Shown: positions 20,646 through 29,392, counted from the stretch's first letter. The stretch: 64,000 nt of DNA from Pseudomonas synxantha BG33R (GCF_000263715.2 NZ_CM001514.1:1-64000); one strand, 5' to 3'. Notes: generated from the sequence alone by a model not told the origin. Numbers and translations: made by a program.

Positions 20646-22483
20646 CACTGCTTGTAAGCCTTCAGCCCTACTCGGATGAATCACTCAGCGGTTTCTTGCG
20701 ACGTGTCAGTGAGCGCAACTTCGCCCCCAGTGTCGGCGCATTTTTGAAGTGCATTGGACTCAAGAGCCGTTTGACGTACAGCGAATCGGAACTTGCGCGG
20801 CTATCTTCGGAGCTTGGCGTTGGTGTCGCCGAACTGACGCGTCGCCAAGTACAGCAGGAAAGCATTGCAGCTCTGCTACAAGCAAAACATCACGGGCGGA
20901 ACGTGAAGATCTGTCCGCTCTGTATTGCCCAAGCCCCCTATGAGCGTATCGGTTGGACACACGGGGCCATTACGGCATGTCCGCATCACGAGGTTAGGCT
21001 CGTTTCGCACTGTGGTGCGTGTAATCATCCTATCGGTAGGGACAGTTCTCTTGAGATTTGCCGGTGCGGCAGCGCACATGCCCAAGCCCCCGCTATTGCA
21101 GCCAGTAGAGGCGAGTTGGCGCTTTCAGCTCTTTTGCTGGATGTTGACCACGTCGCTAGACACTCTCTCCCGTTGGCTTGGCAGCGAGGCCTAGCTCCCG
21201 TCGATATTGTTGACCTGCTCAGCCTTCTCGGCAGACATTTTCCTGGAGATGCTGCACTGGCTCCGCAGTCAAAAATACCCAGCGGAAAACCCACTATCGA
21301 TGTGCTTGGCGCACGGACTCTTTCCGGCATTGAGTTGATGATGGACTGGCCTAACCGATTCGATAATGCATTGGCAATGCGATTGAAAAGCACTGAGGGA
21401 CCGGGGCTGGCCAAGCGTCTTGGCGTCTGGTATCGGGAGCTGCATCAGCGCTATCTGAATACGGCTTACGACTGCCTTCGTAACGCGCTCGTCCAGCACC
21501 TTTCAGAAGGGTTCGATGGGCATCTTAACCTAAGAATTAGCACCCTTGATCCTCAGCACCTTCAGGGCAAGTGCTGGCTGACGTCTGAGGAGGCTGGCCG
21601 TCTGATAGGCATGGGCTCAGAACTCGTGCGTACAGCTGTTATTACAGGTGAAATCGAGGGTAAGCATACCGTCCGTGGGCAGAATCGGTTCGTCTCCATT
21701 CACCGTAATGTTGTTGAGCAAGTCCGCCGTGATCGACAGCAATACTTTGATGCGACGACTACGCGTAAACAGTTGGGCGTATCTAAAGTCGTGTTTGAGA
21801 GATTGATGCAGGCTGGGGCTCTACGTAAGCGGACCAAGAGCGAGCGTCCGCCGTTGGTCGCCGGAGAGTTTTTTGCTGAAGAGGTTCTGGCACTGGTTGC
21901 GAGACTCGCCGGTTCGCTCGATGTGCGTGATGTCCCGAGTGAAAGGCTTGTGGGTTTGCATGACATATCCGGTCGTCGTGGGATATCGACCGACAGCATT
22001 TGCAATGTGCTGCACAGAATCCTTGCCAGTGAAATTCGTCCCGTTTTAATTGTTACCTCACTTCATGGCTTGGCGGGCTTGCGCTTCGATTTGCAGGACA
22101 TCACTAATAACGTCATCGACACGGAGCGTGAGCCTATGCTCTTGGTGACTGACATCGTCAGGCTGCGTGGATGGAAACACGAGAACATTTTGCAGTGGAT
22201 CAAACAGGGCGTCCTAGGGGCCGTTACCCAGATACACGCTGGGCGTCCGCAGCACCGCATCCCGCTGTCTGCTCTTTTGGACTTCATGTCCAATTACGCG
22301 GTGTTGGCTGATCTGGCAAGCCGTTCAGGTAGTAAATCCAACCATCTGCTGCTTTCGCTGAAGCCCGCAAAGGTGGCCCCGGTGGGTGTTGCCGGTTGTG
22401 GTGTCAAGCGAGGTGTACTCGTCCGTATTGATGACCTGTTGCGCGCTGCGCAATTGAACAAACGTCAGCAGGCATCCAGTTGA
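20642..22483 (+). CDS. tniQ: TniQ/TnsD-family target selector
   Basis: Target-site selection protein of 613 residues. The N-terminal TniQ domain carries a double zinc-ribbon pattern: Cys91-x2-Cys94, Cys113 with His116, Cys124-x2-Cys127, and Cys140/Cys142. The long C-terminal half (about 290-613) contains HTH-like segments such as WLTSEEAGRLIGMGSELVRTAV and RGWKHENILQWIKQGVLGAV, as in TnsD proteins that read a fixed chromosomal site. Because the element sits exactly behind gyrB, this protein most probably recognises the 3' end of gyrB. There is no TnsE or CRISPR effector, so it would be the only selector. Confidence 0.88.
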   Translation: MTLLVSLQPYSDESLSGFLRRVSERNFAPSVGAFLKCIGLKSRLTYSESELARLSSELGVGVAELTRRQVQQESIAALLQAKHHGRNVKICPLCIAQAPYERIGWTHGAITACPHHEVRLVSHCGACNHPIGRDSSLEICRCGSAHAQAPAIAASRGELALSALLLDVDHVARHSLPLAWQRGLAPVDIVDLLSLLGRHFPGDAALAPQSKIPSGKPTIDVLGARTLSGIELMMDWPNRFDNALAMRLKSTEGPGLAKRLGVWYRELHQRYLNTAYDCLRNALVQHLSEGFDGHLNLRISTLDPQHLQGKCWLTSEEAGRLIGMGSELVRTAVITGEIEGKHTVRGQNRFVSIHRNVVEQVRRDRQQYFDATTTRKQLGVSKVVFERLMQAGALRKRTKSERPPLVAGEFFAEEVLALVARLAGSLDVRDVPSERLVGLHDISGRRGISTDSICNVLHRILASEIRPVLIVTSLHGLAGLRFDLQDITNNVIDTEREPMLLVTDIVRLRGWKHENILQWIKQGVLGAVTQIHAGRPQHRIPLSALLDFMSNYAVLADLASRSGSKSNHLLLSLKPAKVAPVGVAGCGVKRGVLVRIDDLLRAAQLNKRQQASS

Positions 22484-22626
22484 ATGCTCGCAGCGTGCTG
22501 ACCTGGCTCGTCATACTGAAAGCAAGTCGCGTTGGATAACGCTGGGATTGATGCCATCAGGCGTCAATCCTGCGCTGGCACCTCTCACGCCTCAAGGCTT
22601 AAAGCGGGGCGCTGTGTAACGTGATT

Positions 22627-22658
22627 ATTTTGCGTAACAGTCCAGTGTTACGCAAAAT
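22627..22658. repeat. Perfect 13-bp palindrome downstream of tniQ
   Basis: Arms ATTTTGCGTAACA and TGTTACGCAAAAT are separated by GTCCAG. The right arm runs into TTT, so this may be the transcription terminator of the tns operon, although the A/T outer stem also suits an operator or a mobile-element end. The rest of the 232-bp gap 22484-22715 holds no supported gene. Confidence 0.65.
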
Positions 22659-22715
22659 TTCCAGCTAGACAACGCGGCCAATTAGGCACGCGATTCAACG
22701 TTAGGAGGTTTCAGG

Positions 22716-23072
22716 ATGATCAAACCGAGTGAGTATGCACAACGACGGTTGGCATGGGCCCTGCGGGCTGATTTTGGTCGACCTATCACCGCGTTCCTCA
22801 TCAATGCTCATTTCGCGAGTTGCTGCTGTGTGGGCAATACGTATCGACATGTCCGACGCACGCCGGAAGGGGAGTTTGCCGACGGTCATTTGATCCGGAC
22901 GAGCGATATTCAGCAGGTCACCGATTGGACGGATTTTTGGGCAATCCATACCCGCTCAGGTAGCTGTTACGTCATTGTCACGTTCGACCGCAAGGGCGGA
23001 CGAGCCTCACTCGCCCAGCTGCTCAAGACAGTGGTCAAGGGCTATCATTTCACACCGAACGGCCTGCATTAA
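22716..23072 (+). CDS. Hypothetical protein, 118 residues
   Basis: Unrecognised. It begins at ATG 22716 behind a strong AGGAGG at 22702-22707. It contains a cysteine cluster (HFASCCCVGNTYRH) and ends in a pattern like a small alpha/beta fold (SGSCYVIVTFDRKGGRASLAQLLKTV). There is no signal peptide or membrane segment. It is monocistronic cargo right after the tns operon. The 202-bp gap to the next gene shows only short repeats. Confidence 0.65.
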   Translation: MIKPSEYAQRRLAWALRADFGRPITAFLINAHFASCCCVGNTYRHVRRTPEGEFADGHLIRTSDIQQVTDWTDFWAIHTRSGSCYVIVTFDRKGGRASLAQLLKTVVKGYHFTPNGLH

Positions 23073-23274
23073 GAGAACCGGCTGCTGGGCTCGTATATCG
23101 GCGACGGGCTGAGAATGAAACATGCGATTTTCGCGAGTCTTGGTTAGCTAATAGCTAATGGCTTTTTCGCCACACCCGGAAGGGTTACATAGCCGTCGGA
23201 TCGTGACGGCCGCGATACAGCTATTTTGCTGAGCGATCAAATCTTAAGCCGTTCCCCCTATCACAGAGATCGCC

Positions 23275-23508
23275 ATGACCGACTTGCCTGAAGATGATGA
23301 TAAGAGGCTGAAGCGGCAGGCGTTCAATCAATTGATTGCTCTAAAGGCCGAAAATCAAGTGAGAAAGCGAAAGGCGCTGGCAGCCTGGCAGGCTCAATAT
23401 CATTCCCTTGATGATGAGGCGCGGGCTCGCGTGGATGAGGAGCTACGTAAAAAATGCGATGAAATCGCCGCGCAATTCGGGAAACCTCAGCCTTATCGCA
23501 AGCCTTAA
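23275..23508 (+). CDS. Hypothetical small charged helical protein, 77 residues
   Basis: Unrecognised. It is almost entirely charged and predicted helical (KRLKRQAFNQLIALKAENQV, EARARVDEELRKKCDEIAAQ), probably a coiled-coil-like adaptor. An in-frame ATG follows a purine-poor leader (ATCACAGAGATCGCC), so the start is reasonable but weak. Confidence 0.5.
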   Translation: MTDLPEDDDKRLKRQAFNQLIALKAENQVRKRKALAAWQAQYHSLDDEARARVDEELRKKCDEIAAQFGKPQPYRKP

Positions 23509-23894
23509 CAGATCTCCTTTTTTTGGCTATTTTTTAACGCCTGTCTGCGCGCTATAACGACAGAATGCTCATAGCACCGAACGGAGCTGATGAGCGTACG
23601 GCGGAGAAGCCGTTGATGAAAGTCCTCGCGTCATAAGCCGTGTTTAAAGAGCAATGTGCAAAATTTGCACGTTGGTAGCGGCCAACGCATGTTTGCCAAC
23701 ACGTTGGTTTACAGCTGTGTGATGTTCACCCTCTGATTTAAACGGGGCGCAGTGAACGCTGGTGCGCAATCCGAGGGCTCGACCCCTGCCCCAAGTACGC
23801 GTCTTGAGCGAAACAGTGGATTCGAACCGCAGTGCGCATAATCGAGCTTCGGTTTAATCGGTGGTGGTTTCATCTACACGGGGGGATCTAGTGC
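23509..23894. other. 386-bp non-coding stretch with nested palindromes
   Basis: No supported gene. It contains GTGCAAA-A-TTTGCAC (23656-23670), followed at once by CGTTGG-TAGCGG-CCAACG and then CCAAC-AC-GTTGG. Such clustered dyads suggest an operator or a structured leader for the following gene. A T-loop-like GGTTCGAATCC on the minus strand near 23830 does not fold as a tRNA. Confidence 0.5.
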
Positions 23895-25022
23895 ATGGGG
23901 CAACTGTATGATCGCGCTCAACTGCTGGCGGAAGTTTGGGCCGAGCCCCTGACCGTTGTCGCTCGCCGCTACGGTCTGTCGGATGTGGGCCTTGCCAAAC
24001 TATGTACCCGCCTAAACATTCCTCGTCCCGCCCAAGGGTATTGGGCCAAGCGGGCGGCGGGTAAATCGGTACCTGTTGCCCCTGTCTTAACGGCTTACAC
24101 CGGTGCACCCAGTGCTTTGCGACGCCCCACTCGCCCGGCGACTATTGATTCTCCTACGCCTGTCGATCCTCGGTTGGCGGCGGTGATCGAGTTTGAGGCC
24201 CGAGAGGAAAACCGCATCCGCGTAGTGATGCCTGTGCAGGCTTGGCACCCCGTGGTGGTTGCGGCCCAGGCTTCGCTGCAACGTCCAAGAATTGATGCGC
24301 GAGGGTTGCCGCAAACCACCGCAGGCACCTTGGATCTTTCCGTGTCACCAGCATTGCTGTCGCGCACCTTGAGCGTGGCCAATGCCCTGCTGCAATCCCT
24401 GGAAATGCGGGGCTATAGCCTGACACCGGGGCGGCAGCGTATGGAGGTGAAAGTCTTGGGTGTGGCGTTGACTGTCCGTTTTTATGAACCCACGCATCGC
24501 CTGAACTATGTGCCCACCGCCACAGAGCGGGCGGAAGCCGCCGCTGGTGAGGCAGGGTATTGGCCGAAGTGGCAGTTTCAGCCCACGGGAAAATTGCAGG
24601 TAATTGTCAGCGACGGTTTTGGTGGAAAAGTCAGTGATTCCAGCGCCCGCTCGGTAGAGGATCAGCTCAATCACTTGATTGTGCTGATGGTGACCCGAGC
24701 GGTTGAGATTCTTCAGCGCGAAGAGCGGTACGCGATTGAGGCTGCGGAACGCGAGGCGGTCCGGCACTCCCTTGTGCAACGACAGCAAGCACAAGCGCTA
24801 GAACGAGAACGTTTGGCCCAACTGGAAGACCAGGCGCTGCGTTGGCAGCGTGCTGTACGCCTTCGGGAATATCTTGCGGCGCTGGAGGAGCACCAGGGTG
24901 AGGATATCAATCCAGAGCAGCGGTCGTTGCTGAATTGGGCGCGGGGTATGGCTGATTGGTTGGATCCGCTCACGCCCAGCGGCGCGTCCATTCTGGATGA
25001 AGATAGTGCGTTGCCGTCTTGA
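23895..25022 (+). CDS. Hypothetical protein with N-terminal HTH-like segment, 375 residues
   Basis: No function recognised. The first 60 residues resemble a helix-turn-helix that decides specificity in mobile-element proteins (ELLAEVWAEP-type start, VVARRYGLSDVGLAKLCTRL, then NIPRPAQGYWAK). A beta-rich middle follows (about 150-255). The long charged coiled-coil-like segment at about 275-345 is rich in Glu, Arg and Gln (QREERYAIEAAEREAVRHS). It is probably cytoplasmic, since no signal or membrane segment is present. The segment 25023-25161 to the convergent ParB-like gene contains no gene. Confidence 0.65.
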   Translation: MGQLYDRAQLLAEVWAEPLTVVARRYGLSDVGLAKLCTRLNIPRPAQGYWAKRAAGKSVPVAPVLTAYTGAPSALRRPTRPATIDSPTPVDPRLAAVIEFEAREENRIRVVMPVQAWHPVVVAAQASLQRPRIDARGLPQTTAGTLDLSVSPALLSRTLSVANALLQSLEMRGYSLTPGRQRMEVKVLGVALTVRFYEPTHRLNYVPTATERAEAAAGEAGYWPKWQFQPTGKLQVIVSDGFGGKVSDSSARSVEDQLNHLIVLMVTRAVEILQREERYAIEAAEREAVRHSLVQRQQAQALERERLAQLEDQALRWQRAVRLREYLAALEEHQGEDINPEQRSLLNWARGMADWLDPLTPSGASILDEDSALPS

Positions 25023-25161
25023 TGAAAGCACACCCTTGTTCGACCTGCCTTTGCAGACGATGGGGGGCCTGTGCCTAGAAGATTGCAGTTCGATTTGGCC
25101 CCTCTCAGCGGTTTCACTCAGACCACTTGAGCGTTACTGAAAAAGATCGGTTTTTAAATGG

Positions 25162-26067
25162 TCATTCCCGTTCGGGCGTTCTGGCGTCGGAACTGACCGC
25201 GTCTATGATCGCGCTTAGCTCTTCCAAGAGTTCGCCATGGCAGCGGTTTAAGTAGCTCGATATGTTTTCATTGCGTAGCAGTCGTACGATATAGCCCTTC
25301 GCAACCACAAGAATCAGCATCGTTTCCCCCAGCGTTTCTTCAACGACTTTGTAATCGTGGTACAGCTTTTCCATCTCGCGTTCCATCCTTGCGATTTCCT
25401 CAACGCTGACCTCGGATGCGAGGTTGGTTTTTTTCTCAATCAACATGTCTGGGCGCGTCGCCGCCAGCACCATCGCTGCATAGGTCTGGGTGAAGCAGTT
25501 GGCGGAAACCATCAGTTCTACCGCTTCAATTTGGCGGAAGGGTTTCATTTTTCTAAGCGTACGAAAAACGTCCTGGCTTACCATTTTGACCTTGAGCATT
25601 TCCGCTACTTCAGGGGCAATGCCATCAAGCAAGTGCTGGCGCTCATGGATGCGGTCCACGTTGATGCCCAGTACCTTGGCAATCAGGGCTGGGGAAATGC
25701 CCTTATGAATAGCGGCGAGGATCATCTTGTGCTCTTGCACAGGCGTTAAGCGGTTGATCTGCCGGTTGTAGGTAAAGCCTTCGTCATCGGTTGATAGCAG
25801 GCACAGGGCCTCGCTGGCGCCCAGTGCTTTTAACGCGTACAAGCGAAGATGGCCATCCAGCAACATGAAGGTTGAAGTACCCTCCACGTTATTATGTTGT
25901 CGATGCACCGCGAGCGGCTCAATGACGCCCAGCTCCCGAATGGACGTCATGATGGTTAAGTATTTTTTGCTTTGCTCGATCTCCTTATCCAGAGTTCGGG
26001 TCGGTAAAATCTGGTCGAGGTGGACAGGGATAATCTGTCTCTCAAAGCCTTGTTTCACCTTGGCCAT
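25162..26067 (-). CDS. ParB/RepB-like protein (second of two)
   Basis: A 301-residue member of the ParB/RepB nuclease-fold family. The N-terminal ParB-like domain shows VHLDQILPTR, IRELGVIEPLAV and LLDGHLRLYALKALG (the position of the CTP-binding box). A central HTH (about 115-150: GISPALIAKVLGINVDRIHE) and a C-terminal helical part resembling RepB partition proteins follow. It starts 2 bp after the previous ParB-like gene, in an operon behind the serine recombinase. True partition is doubtful because no ParA ATPase accompanies it. A role with the recombinase is inferred from linkage only. Confidence 0.75.
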   Translation of the reverse strand: MAKVKQGFERQIIPVHLDQILPTRTLDKEIEQSKKYLTIMTSIRELGVIEPLAVHRQHNNVEGTSTFMLLDGHLRLYALKALGASEALCLLSTDDEGFTYNRQINRLTPVQEHKMILAAIHKGISPALIAKVLGINVDRIHERQHLLDGIAPEVAEMLKVKMVSQDVFRTLRKMKPFRQIEAVELMVSANCFTQTYAAMVLAATRPDMLIEKKTNLASEVSVEEIARMEREMEKLYHDYKVVEETLGETMLILVVAKGYIVRLLRNENISSYLNRCHGELLEELSAIIDAVSSDARTPERE

Positions 26068-26069
26068 GA

Positions 26070-26984
26070 TCAGCCCTCACCTTGAATACGATCAGCCAAC
26101 GACTTAGGCATGTCCGGAATTTTTTCGCTGCGCAGCAGCGTGCAGAAATAATCGTCGGCCAGCAGTCGCCGCATGGCAGTTACCATGATTAGTAGGCGTT
26201 GCTCATTGATGTCGGATTTTTTAATCATGACTCTCTGGCGCCTGACCTCGGTTTGGTAGGTCCTCAGGAGTTTTTGCGGCGTCGTCGTTTGGTCGGCGGT
26301 TGATCGCCGTTGGCCATAATTTTTCCCCAAGGCCCTTCGTCTGTCGATTAATCGTCTGACCTTGATCAGCTGTTCGCCTTTCAATACACCTGTCTCATAG
26401 GCTTTCACCATCGCCACTTGCACCTCGGTATCACTAGATCTGGCGACTTCGGTGGCGATACTGAGTGGTAGCCAGCCTTTCTCCACGGCGGCGATCAGCC
26501 GTTCCTCTCCTTGGCGCAAGAGCACAAGAATGGCGTTGATATAAGTCGGATCCAAGCTGGTTTTGACGCTGATTTGTTTGGTGGTGTATCCGCGCTCTGA
26601 AAGGATTTGGATGGAGTAAAGTAAGTCCTTGTTGGTGTGTTTACGGCGTGCAAGGTTTTCTACAAGACTGATGAGAAATCGGTCTGCCTCACTGGCACTG
26701 ACGACGACACAGGGGATTTCTCTTTCGCCGAGCGCACAAAAAGCTTCGTATCGCCCTTGCCCGCATACCAATTCGAACAAACCTTTAGGCTCTTGGGCGT
26801 TGGAGGGTGTGACGGTAATCGGGCGCTTCAAGCCCAAGCTCGAAATATTTTCGACCAGCTTGGCAAACACCTGCTTATTGCGCGCACGAGGGTTGAGGAC
26901 TCGAATACGATCCAGACTGATCATTTGGATGATTGCAGCCTCCCCGACATGATGTGGGCTTCGAGGGTGTTGTGGCATGTTCAT
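26070..26984 (-). CDS. ParB/RepB-like protein (first of two)
   Basis: A 304-residue ParB/RepB-like protein. The N-terminal domain has LDRIRVLNPRARN, SSLGLKRPITV, LVCGQGRYEAFCALGEREIP and VENLARR. The last two correspond to the GERRxxA and ENxxR boxes that bind CTP in ParB, with GQGRYEA replacing GERR. The HTH region is at about 120-165 (RGYTTKQISVKTSLDPTYIN). The start overlaps the recombinase stop by 4 bp, so translation is coupled. With its neighbour it forms a three-gene unit of unknown function. Confidence 0.78.
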   Translation of the reverse strand: MNMPQHPRSPHHVGEAAIIQMISLDRIRVLNPRARNKQVFAKLVENISSLGLKRPITVTPSNAQEPKGLFELVCGQGRYEAFCALGEREIPCVVVSASEADRFLISLVENLARRKHTNKDLLYSIQILSERGYTTKQISVKTSLDPTYINAILVLLRQGEERLIAAVEKGWLPLSIATEVARSSDTEVQVAMVKAYETGVLKGEQLIKVRRLIDRRRALGKNYGQRRSTADQTTTPQKLLRTYQTEVRRQRVMIKKSDINEQRLLIMVTAMRRLLADDYFCTLLRSEKIPDMPKSLADRIQGEG

Positions 26985-28552
26985 GCGGCTTTTCCCACAA
27001 CAGTGCGACGAGACAGCTGCGCAAGTGCTTCGAGGCTGTCGTAGCGATAGATTTCCAGGTTGGAGGCGTTGGACTCATTCAGACGGATGTTGGGCTGTTG
27101 AATATCGATTGTCGGCAGTATGTAGTAATCGCGGGCTAACTCTTCTCCCGGTTCCATACGGACGGCTACGGTGATATCTGGCGAGAGACCAAGGTCGAAG
27201 CGAATTTTCCAACGACTTGCCCCAGAGCTACCACGCTGACAGCGGCACAGTACAAGAGAAATCAGCAGCTCTTCGTTGACTTGGAGTAGGTCGCTTACGG
27301 GATCGATGGCGACTCTTCCTCCTACTTGCTGAATGTGCTCCACCGTCCGAGCCAGAATTAGTGGGTGCATCAGTCGAAGTTGATGATTGGCGGCAACGTA
27401 GTCGTAATCCCGAGAGGGGGTGTAGCCAATCAGCGAGTAAGTCCGTAGAAGGCTGCCAAATCGATATTGATACGCCGTGCTGGAGGGGCAATCGTCAGAC
27501 TCATTGATAATCAGACCCGACAGATAGCCAGATTTTTCATAGAGCTGTTTGAGTCTCTCCAGCATCTCGGCATCGGGCATACGATAGCTGCGTGACTGGA
27601 TGATCTCCCTGGCAGCGGCGAACAATACTGGATCCACTAGGGCTGGAAATGCACCATCTGCTCGAACCCATTGGTCCGGAGGGTTTCGTACGTGCTCATC
27701 CTTGAGTTTGAAAGATGAGCGATTCCAGACATTATTTCCTATGTACTTCTCATTCGTGAGCACTTGGTGGACTGCACCCTTGGTCCATGGCCTGGCCAGG
27801 TCGCTTTGGAGTCCGCGATTATTTAGCTGCTCGGCAATCTCCCTTTCGGTATAGCCCGCCTCAACAAATTGCTTATAGATCCACTGAACCGTCGCGACCT
27901 CCTCCGATGGCCCTGGGATCAGTTTGACACGATCTGTCTGGATGCTTTTGTGTTGACCTAAAACCAGTTCAGCTTTGGGGGCTCCGGCTGCATCCACGAG
28001 TTGCCTTCTTAGCCCATAGCCTGCCATCCCCCCTTGTCTGAAGCCCATTTGAATCAGACGTGCCTGCCCTGCAAAAACTTTCACTGATAATTCGCGGCTG
28101 TACTCACCGGCCATCATTCGCTTTAGATTCTTGACGACGTTCGAGAGAGGGGATCCGTCATTAGCAAATTGCTCTGCGCAATAGTGAACCGAGACACCGG
28201 CCTGTCGGCACCTTACTTCGAAGCTGGCAGCCAAATCCGGATCTTGAAATCTGCCCCAGCGGCTGACGTCGTAGACGAGAATGGTGGAGAAGCTGACTTG
28301 GCCGCTTTCAACGTCGGTGAACAATTGAATCAAAGCATCACGCCCTTCTAGGCGAAGACCACTTTTACCGGCGTCGGTGTAAATTTTGACGATTTCGAGG
28401 GAGTGCGCTGCCGCATAGAGCTTGATTGTGTCGAGCTGATTTTCAGTTGAATACTGCTGATGTTCTGTGGACATCCGGACGTAAGCCGCTGCCGAGCCTG
28501 CGTCGTGGCGTGAGCTTTCTGAGTGAGCACTTTTATGACTGCGCATACGCAA
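26981..28552 (-). CDS. Large serine recombinase
   Basis: A 523-residue site-specific recombinase. The N-terminal resolvase domain has AAAYVRMSTEHQQYSTENQ with the nucleophilic Ser in RMST, ILVYDVSRWGRF and the long-helix region RMMAGEYSRELS. A recombinase domain (TEREIAEQLNNRGLQSDLARPWTKGAVHQVL and NEKYIGNNVW) and a long C-terminal region follow. The three-gene unit with two ParB-like proteins (4-bp overlap, then a 2-bp gap) is transcribed toward the tns genes. It may be a former independent integrative element carried as cargo or a regulator of DNA arrangement. No attachment sites were identified. Confidence 0.88.
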   Translation of the reverse strand: MRMRSHKSAHSESSRHDAGSAAAYVRMSTEHQQYSTENQLDTIKLYAAAHSLEIVKIYTDAGKSGLRLEGRDALIQLFTDVESGQVSFSTILVYDVSRWGRFQDPDLAASFEVRCRQAGVSVHYCAEQFANDGSPLSNVVKNLKRMMAGEYSRELSVKVFAGQARLIQMGFRQGGMAGYGLRRQLVDAAGAPKAELVLGQHKSIQTDRVKLIPGPSEEVATVQWIYKQFVEAGYTEREIAEQLNNRGLQSDLARPWTKGAVHQVLTNEKYIGNNVWNRSSFKLKDEHVRNPPDQWVRADGAFPALVDPVLFAAAREIIQSRSYRMPDAEMLERLKQLYEKSGYLSGLIINESDDCPSSTAYQYRFGSLLRTYSLIGYTPSRDYDYVAANHQLRLMHPLILARTVEHIQQVGGRVAIDPVSDLLQVNEELLISLVLCRCQRGSSGASRWKIRFDLGLSPDITVAVRMEPGEELARDYYILPTIDIQQPNIRLNESNASNLEIYRYDSLEALAQLSRRTVVGKAA

Positions 28553-28647
28553 TAGCCCCTGCGTGCATCCACACTAGACGTGCGCCGTCGGGGCGCTACT
28601 CAAGCAAGCGGTGTGTCTTTCAACCATAGATGATTAACGGAGGAAAA

Positions 28648-29007
28648 ATGCTTCCTAAAAAGGGCAAAACTTTTCCGACTAGGCAAGATTACGCATCGGG
28701 ATTGGCGGTGGCTTTGCAAGGTGAGCTGGGCTCGACGCACCAAGCAGTTAAGACACTAATGAAGTGGACAAATGCGAACGAGAGGACTGCCAAAAACTGG
28801 CTGAGAGGGACTTGCGGCCCGCGAGGTGAGCATTTGGCTCGTCTTATTCAGCACTCCGATGCCGTCTTGGCAAGCTTTCTGGAAATGTCTCAACGTAACA
28901 GCGTTGTAATGTTCGCGACGCTTCCATCGCTGAGGTTGGATTTGATACGGGCGGTGGATGCAATTGATTGTTGCTTGTCTATGTCAGGCGGAGCTGAGCT
29001 TAAGTAG
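28648..29007 (+). CDS. Hypothetical DNA-binding-like protein, 119 residues
   Basis: The start ATG 28648 is chosen because GGAGG (28639-28643) lies 5 bp before it; an upstream in-frame ATG at 28630 overlaps that site. The N-terminal half resembles an HTH found in small regulators of mobile elements (GLAVALQGELGSTHQAVKTL, then KWTNANERTAKNWL and GPRGEHLARLIQHSDAVL). It is probably a DNA binder that could control the divergent recombinase operon 95 bp away. The exact family was not recognised. Confidence 0.65.
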   Translation: MLPKKGKTFPTRQDYASGLAVALQGELGSTHQAVKTLMKWTNANERTAKNWLRGTCGPRGEHLARLIQHSDAVLASFLEMSQRNSVVMFATLPSLRLDLIRAVDAIDCCLSMSGGAELK

Positions 29008-29095
29008 TACTGTTTTGTACTCAAGAAGAGCTATGCGGATACGAGCCAAAAAGGCATGCTGGCTTTCTTGCATCAGTTCGCGAAGGATTGCTCCG

Positions 29096-29392
29096 ATGGC
29101 GGGTTCAACATTTCAAACCAACCCTATCGACCTGTTCAAGCTCCTGGGCGACACCTCAACACCTGGTGTGGGTTCGAAAAACTTAAATAATTACCTCAAA
29201 TCTCATTTTATCGATCCTGAGATACTCAGGGGGGACGCTTTTGAGGAGTTTATGGAGGATAGGCAGCGACAGCTGCTGGCGCTGATTGAGCAAGCTACCT
29301 GCAAAACTGCTTACAAAGGAGATGTGCAGGAGGAAGGCGAAGATGTAGAAAGCGATGCTGATACCACCGAAGCAGGACTGACGCTGAGATGA
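29096..29392 (+). CDS. Hypothetical acidic protein, 98 residues
   Basis: Unrecognised. ATG 29096 has AAGGA 7-8 bp upstream; the frame extends upstream to 28958, but that part overlaps the previous gene and looks non-coding. The protein has a loop-rich N-terminus (TPGVGSKNLNNYLKSHF), a helical centre and a very acidic tail (EEGEDVESDADTTEAG). It lies between the HTH-like gene and the GHKL/STAS pair and may belong to either. Confidence 0.5.
   Translation: MAGSTFQTNPIDLFKLLGDTSTPGVGSKNLNNYLKSHFIDPEILRGDAFEEFMEDRQRQLLALIEQATCKTAYKGDVQEEGEDVESDADTTEAGLTLR

Noticed and set aside
23815..23845. tRNA-like T-loop (GGTTCGAATCC on the minus strand)
   Set aside because: The flanking bases do not form a T-stem and there is no acceptor or anticodon arm, so it is not a tRNA or a clear tRNA remnant.
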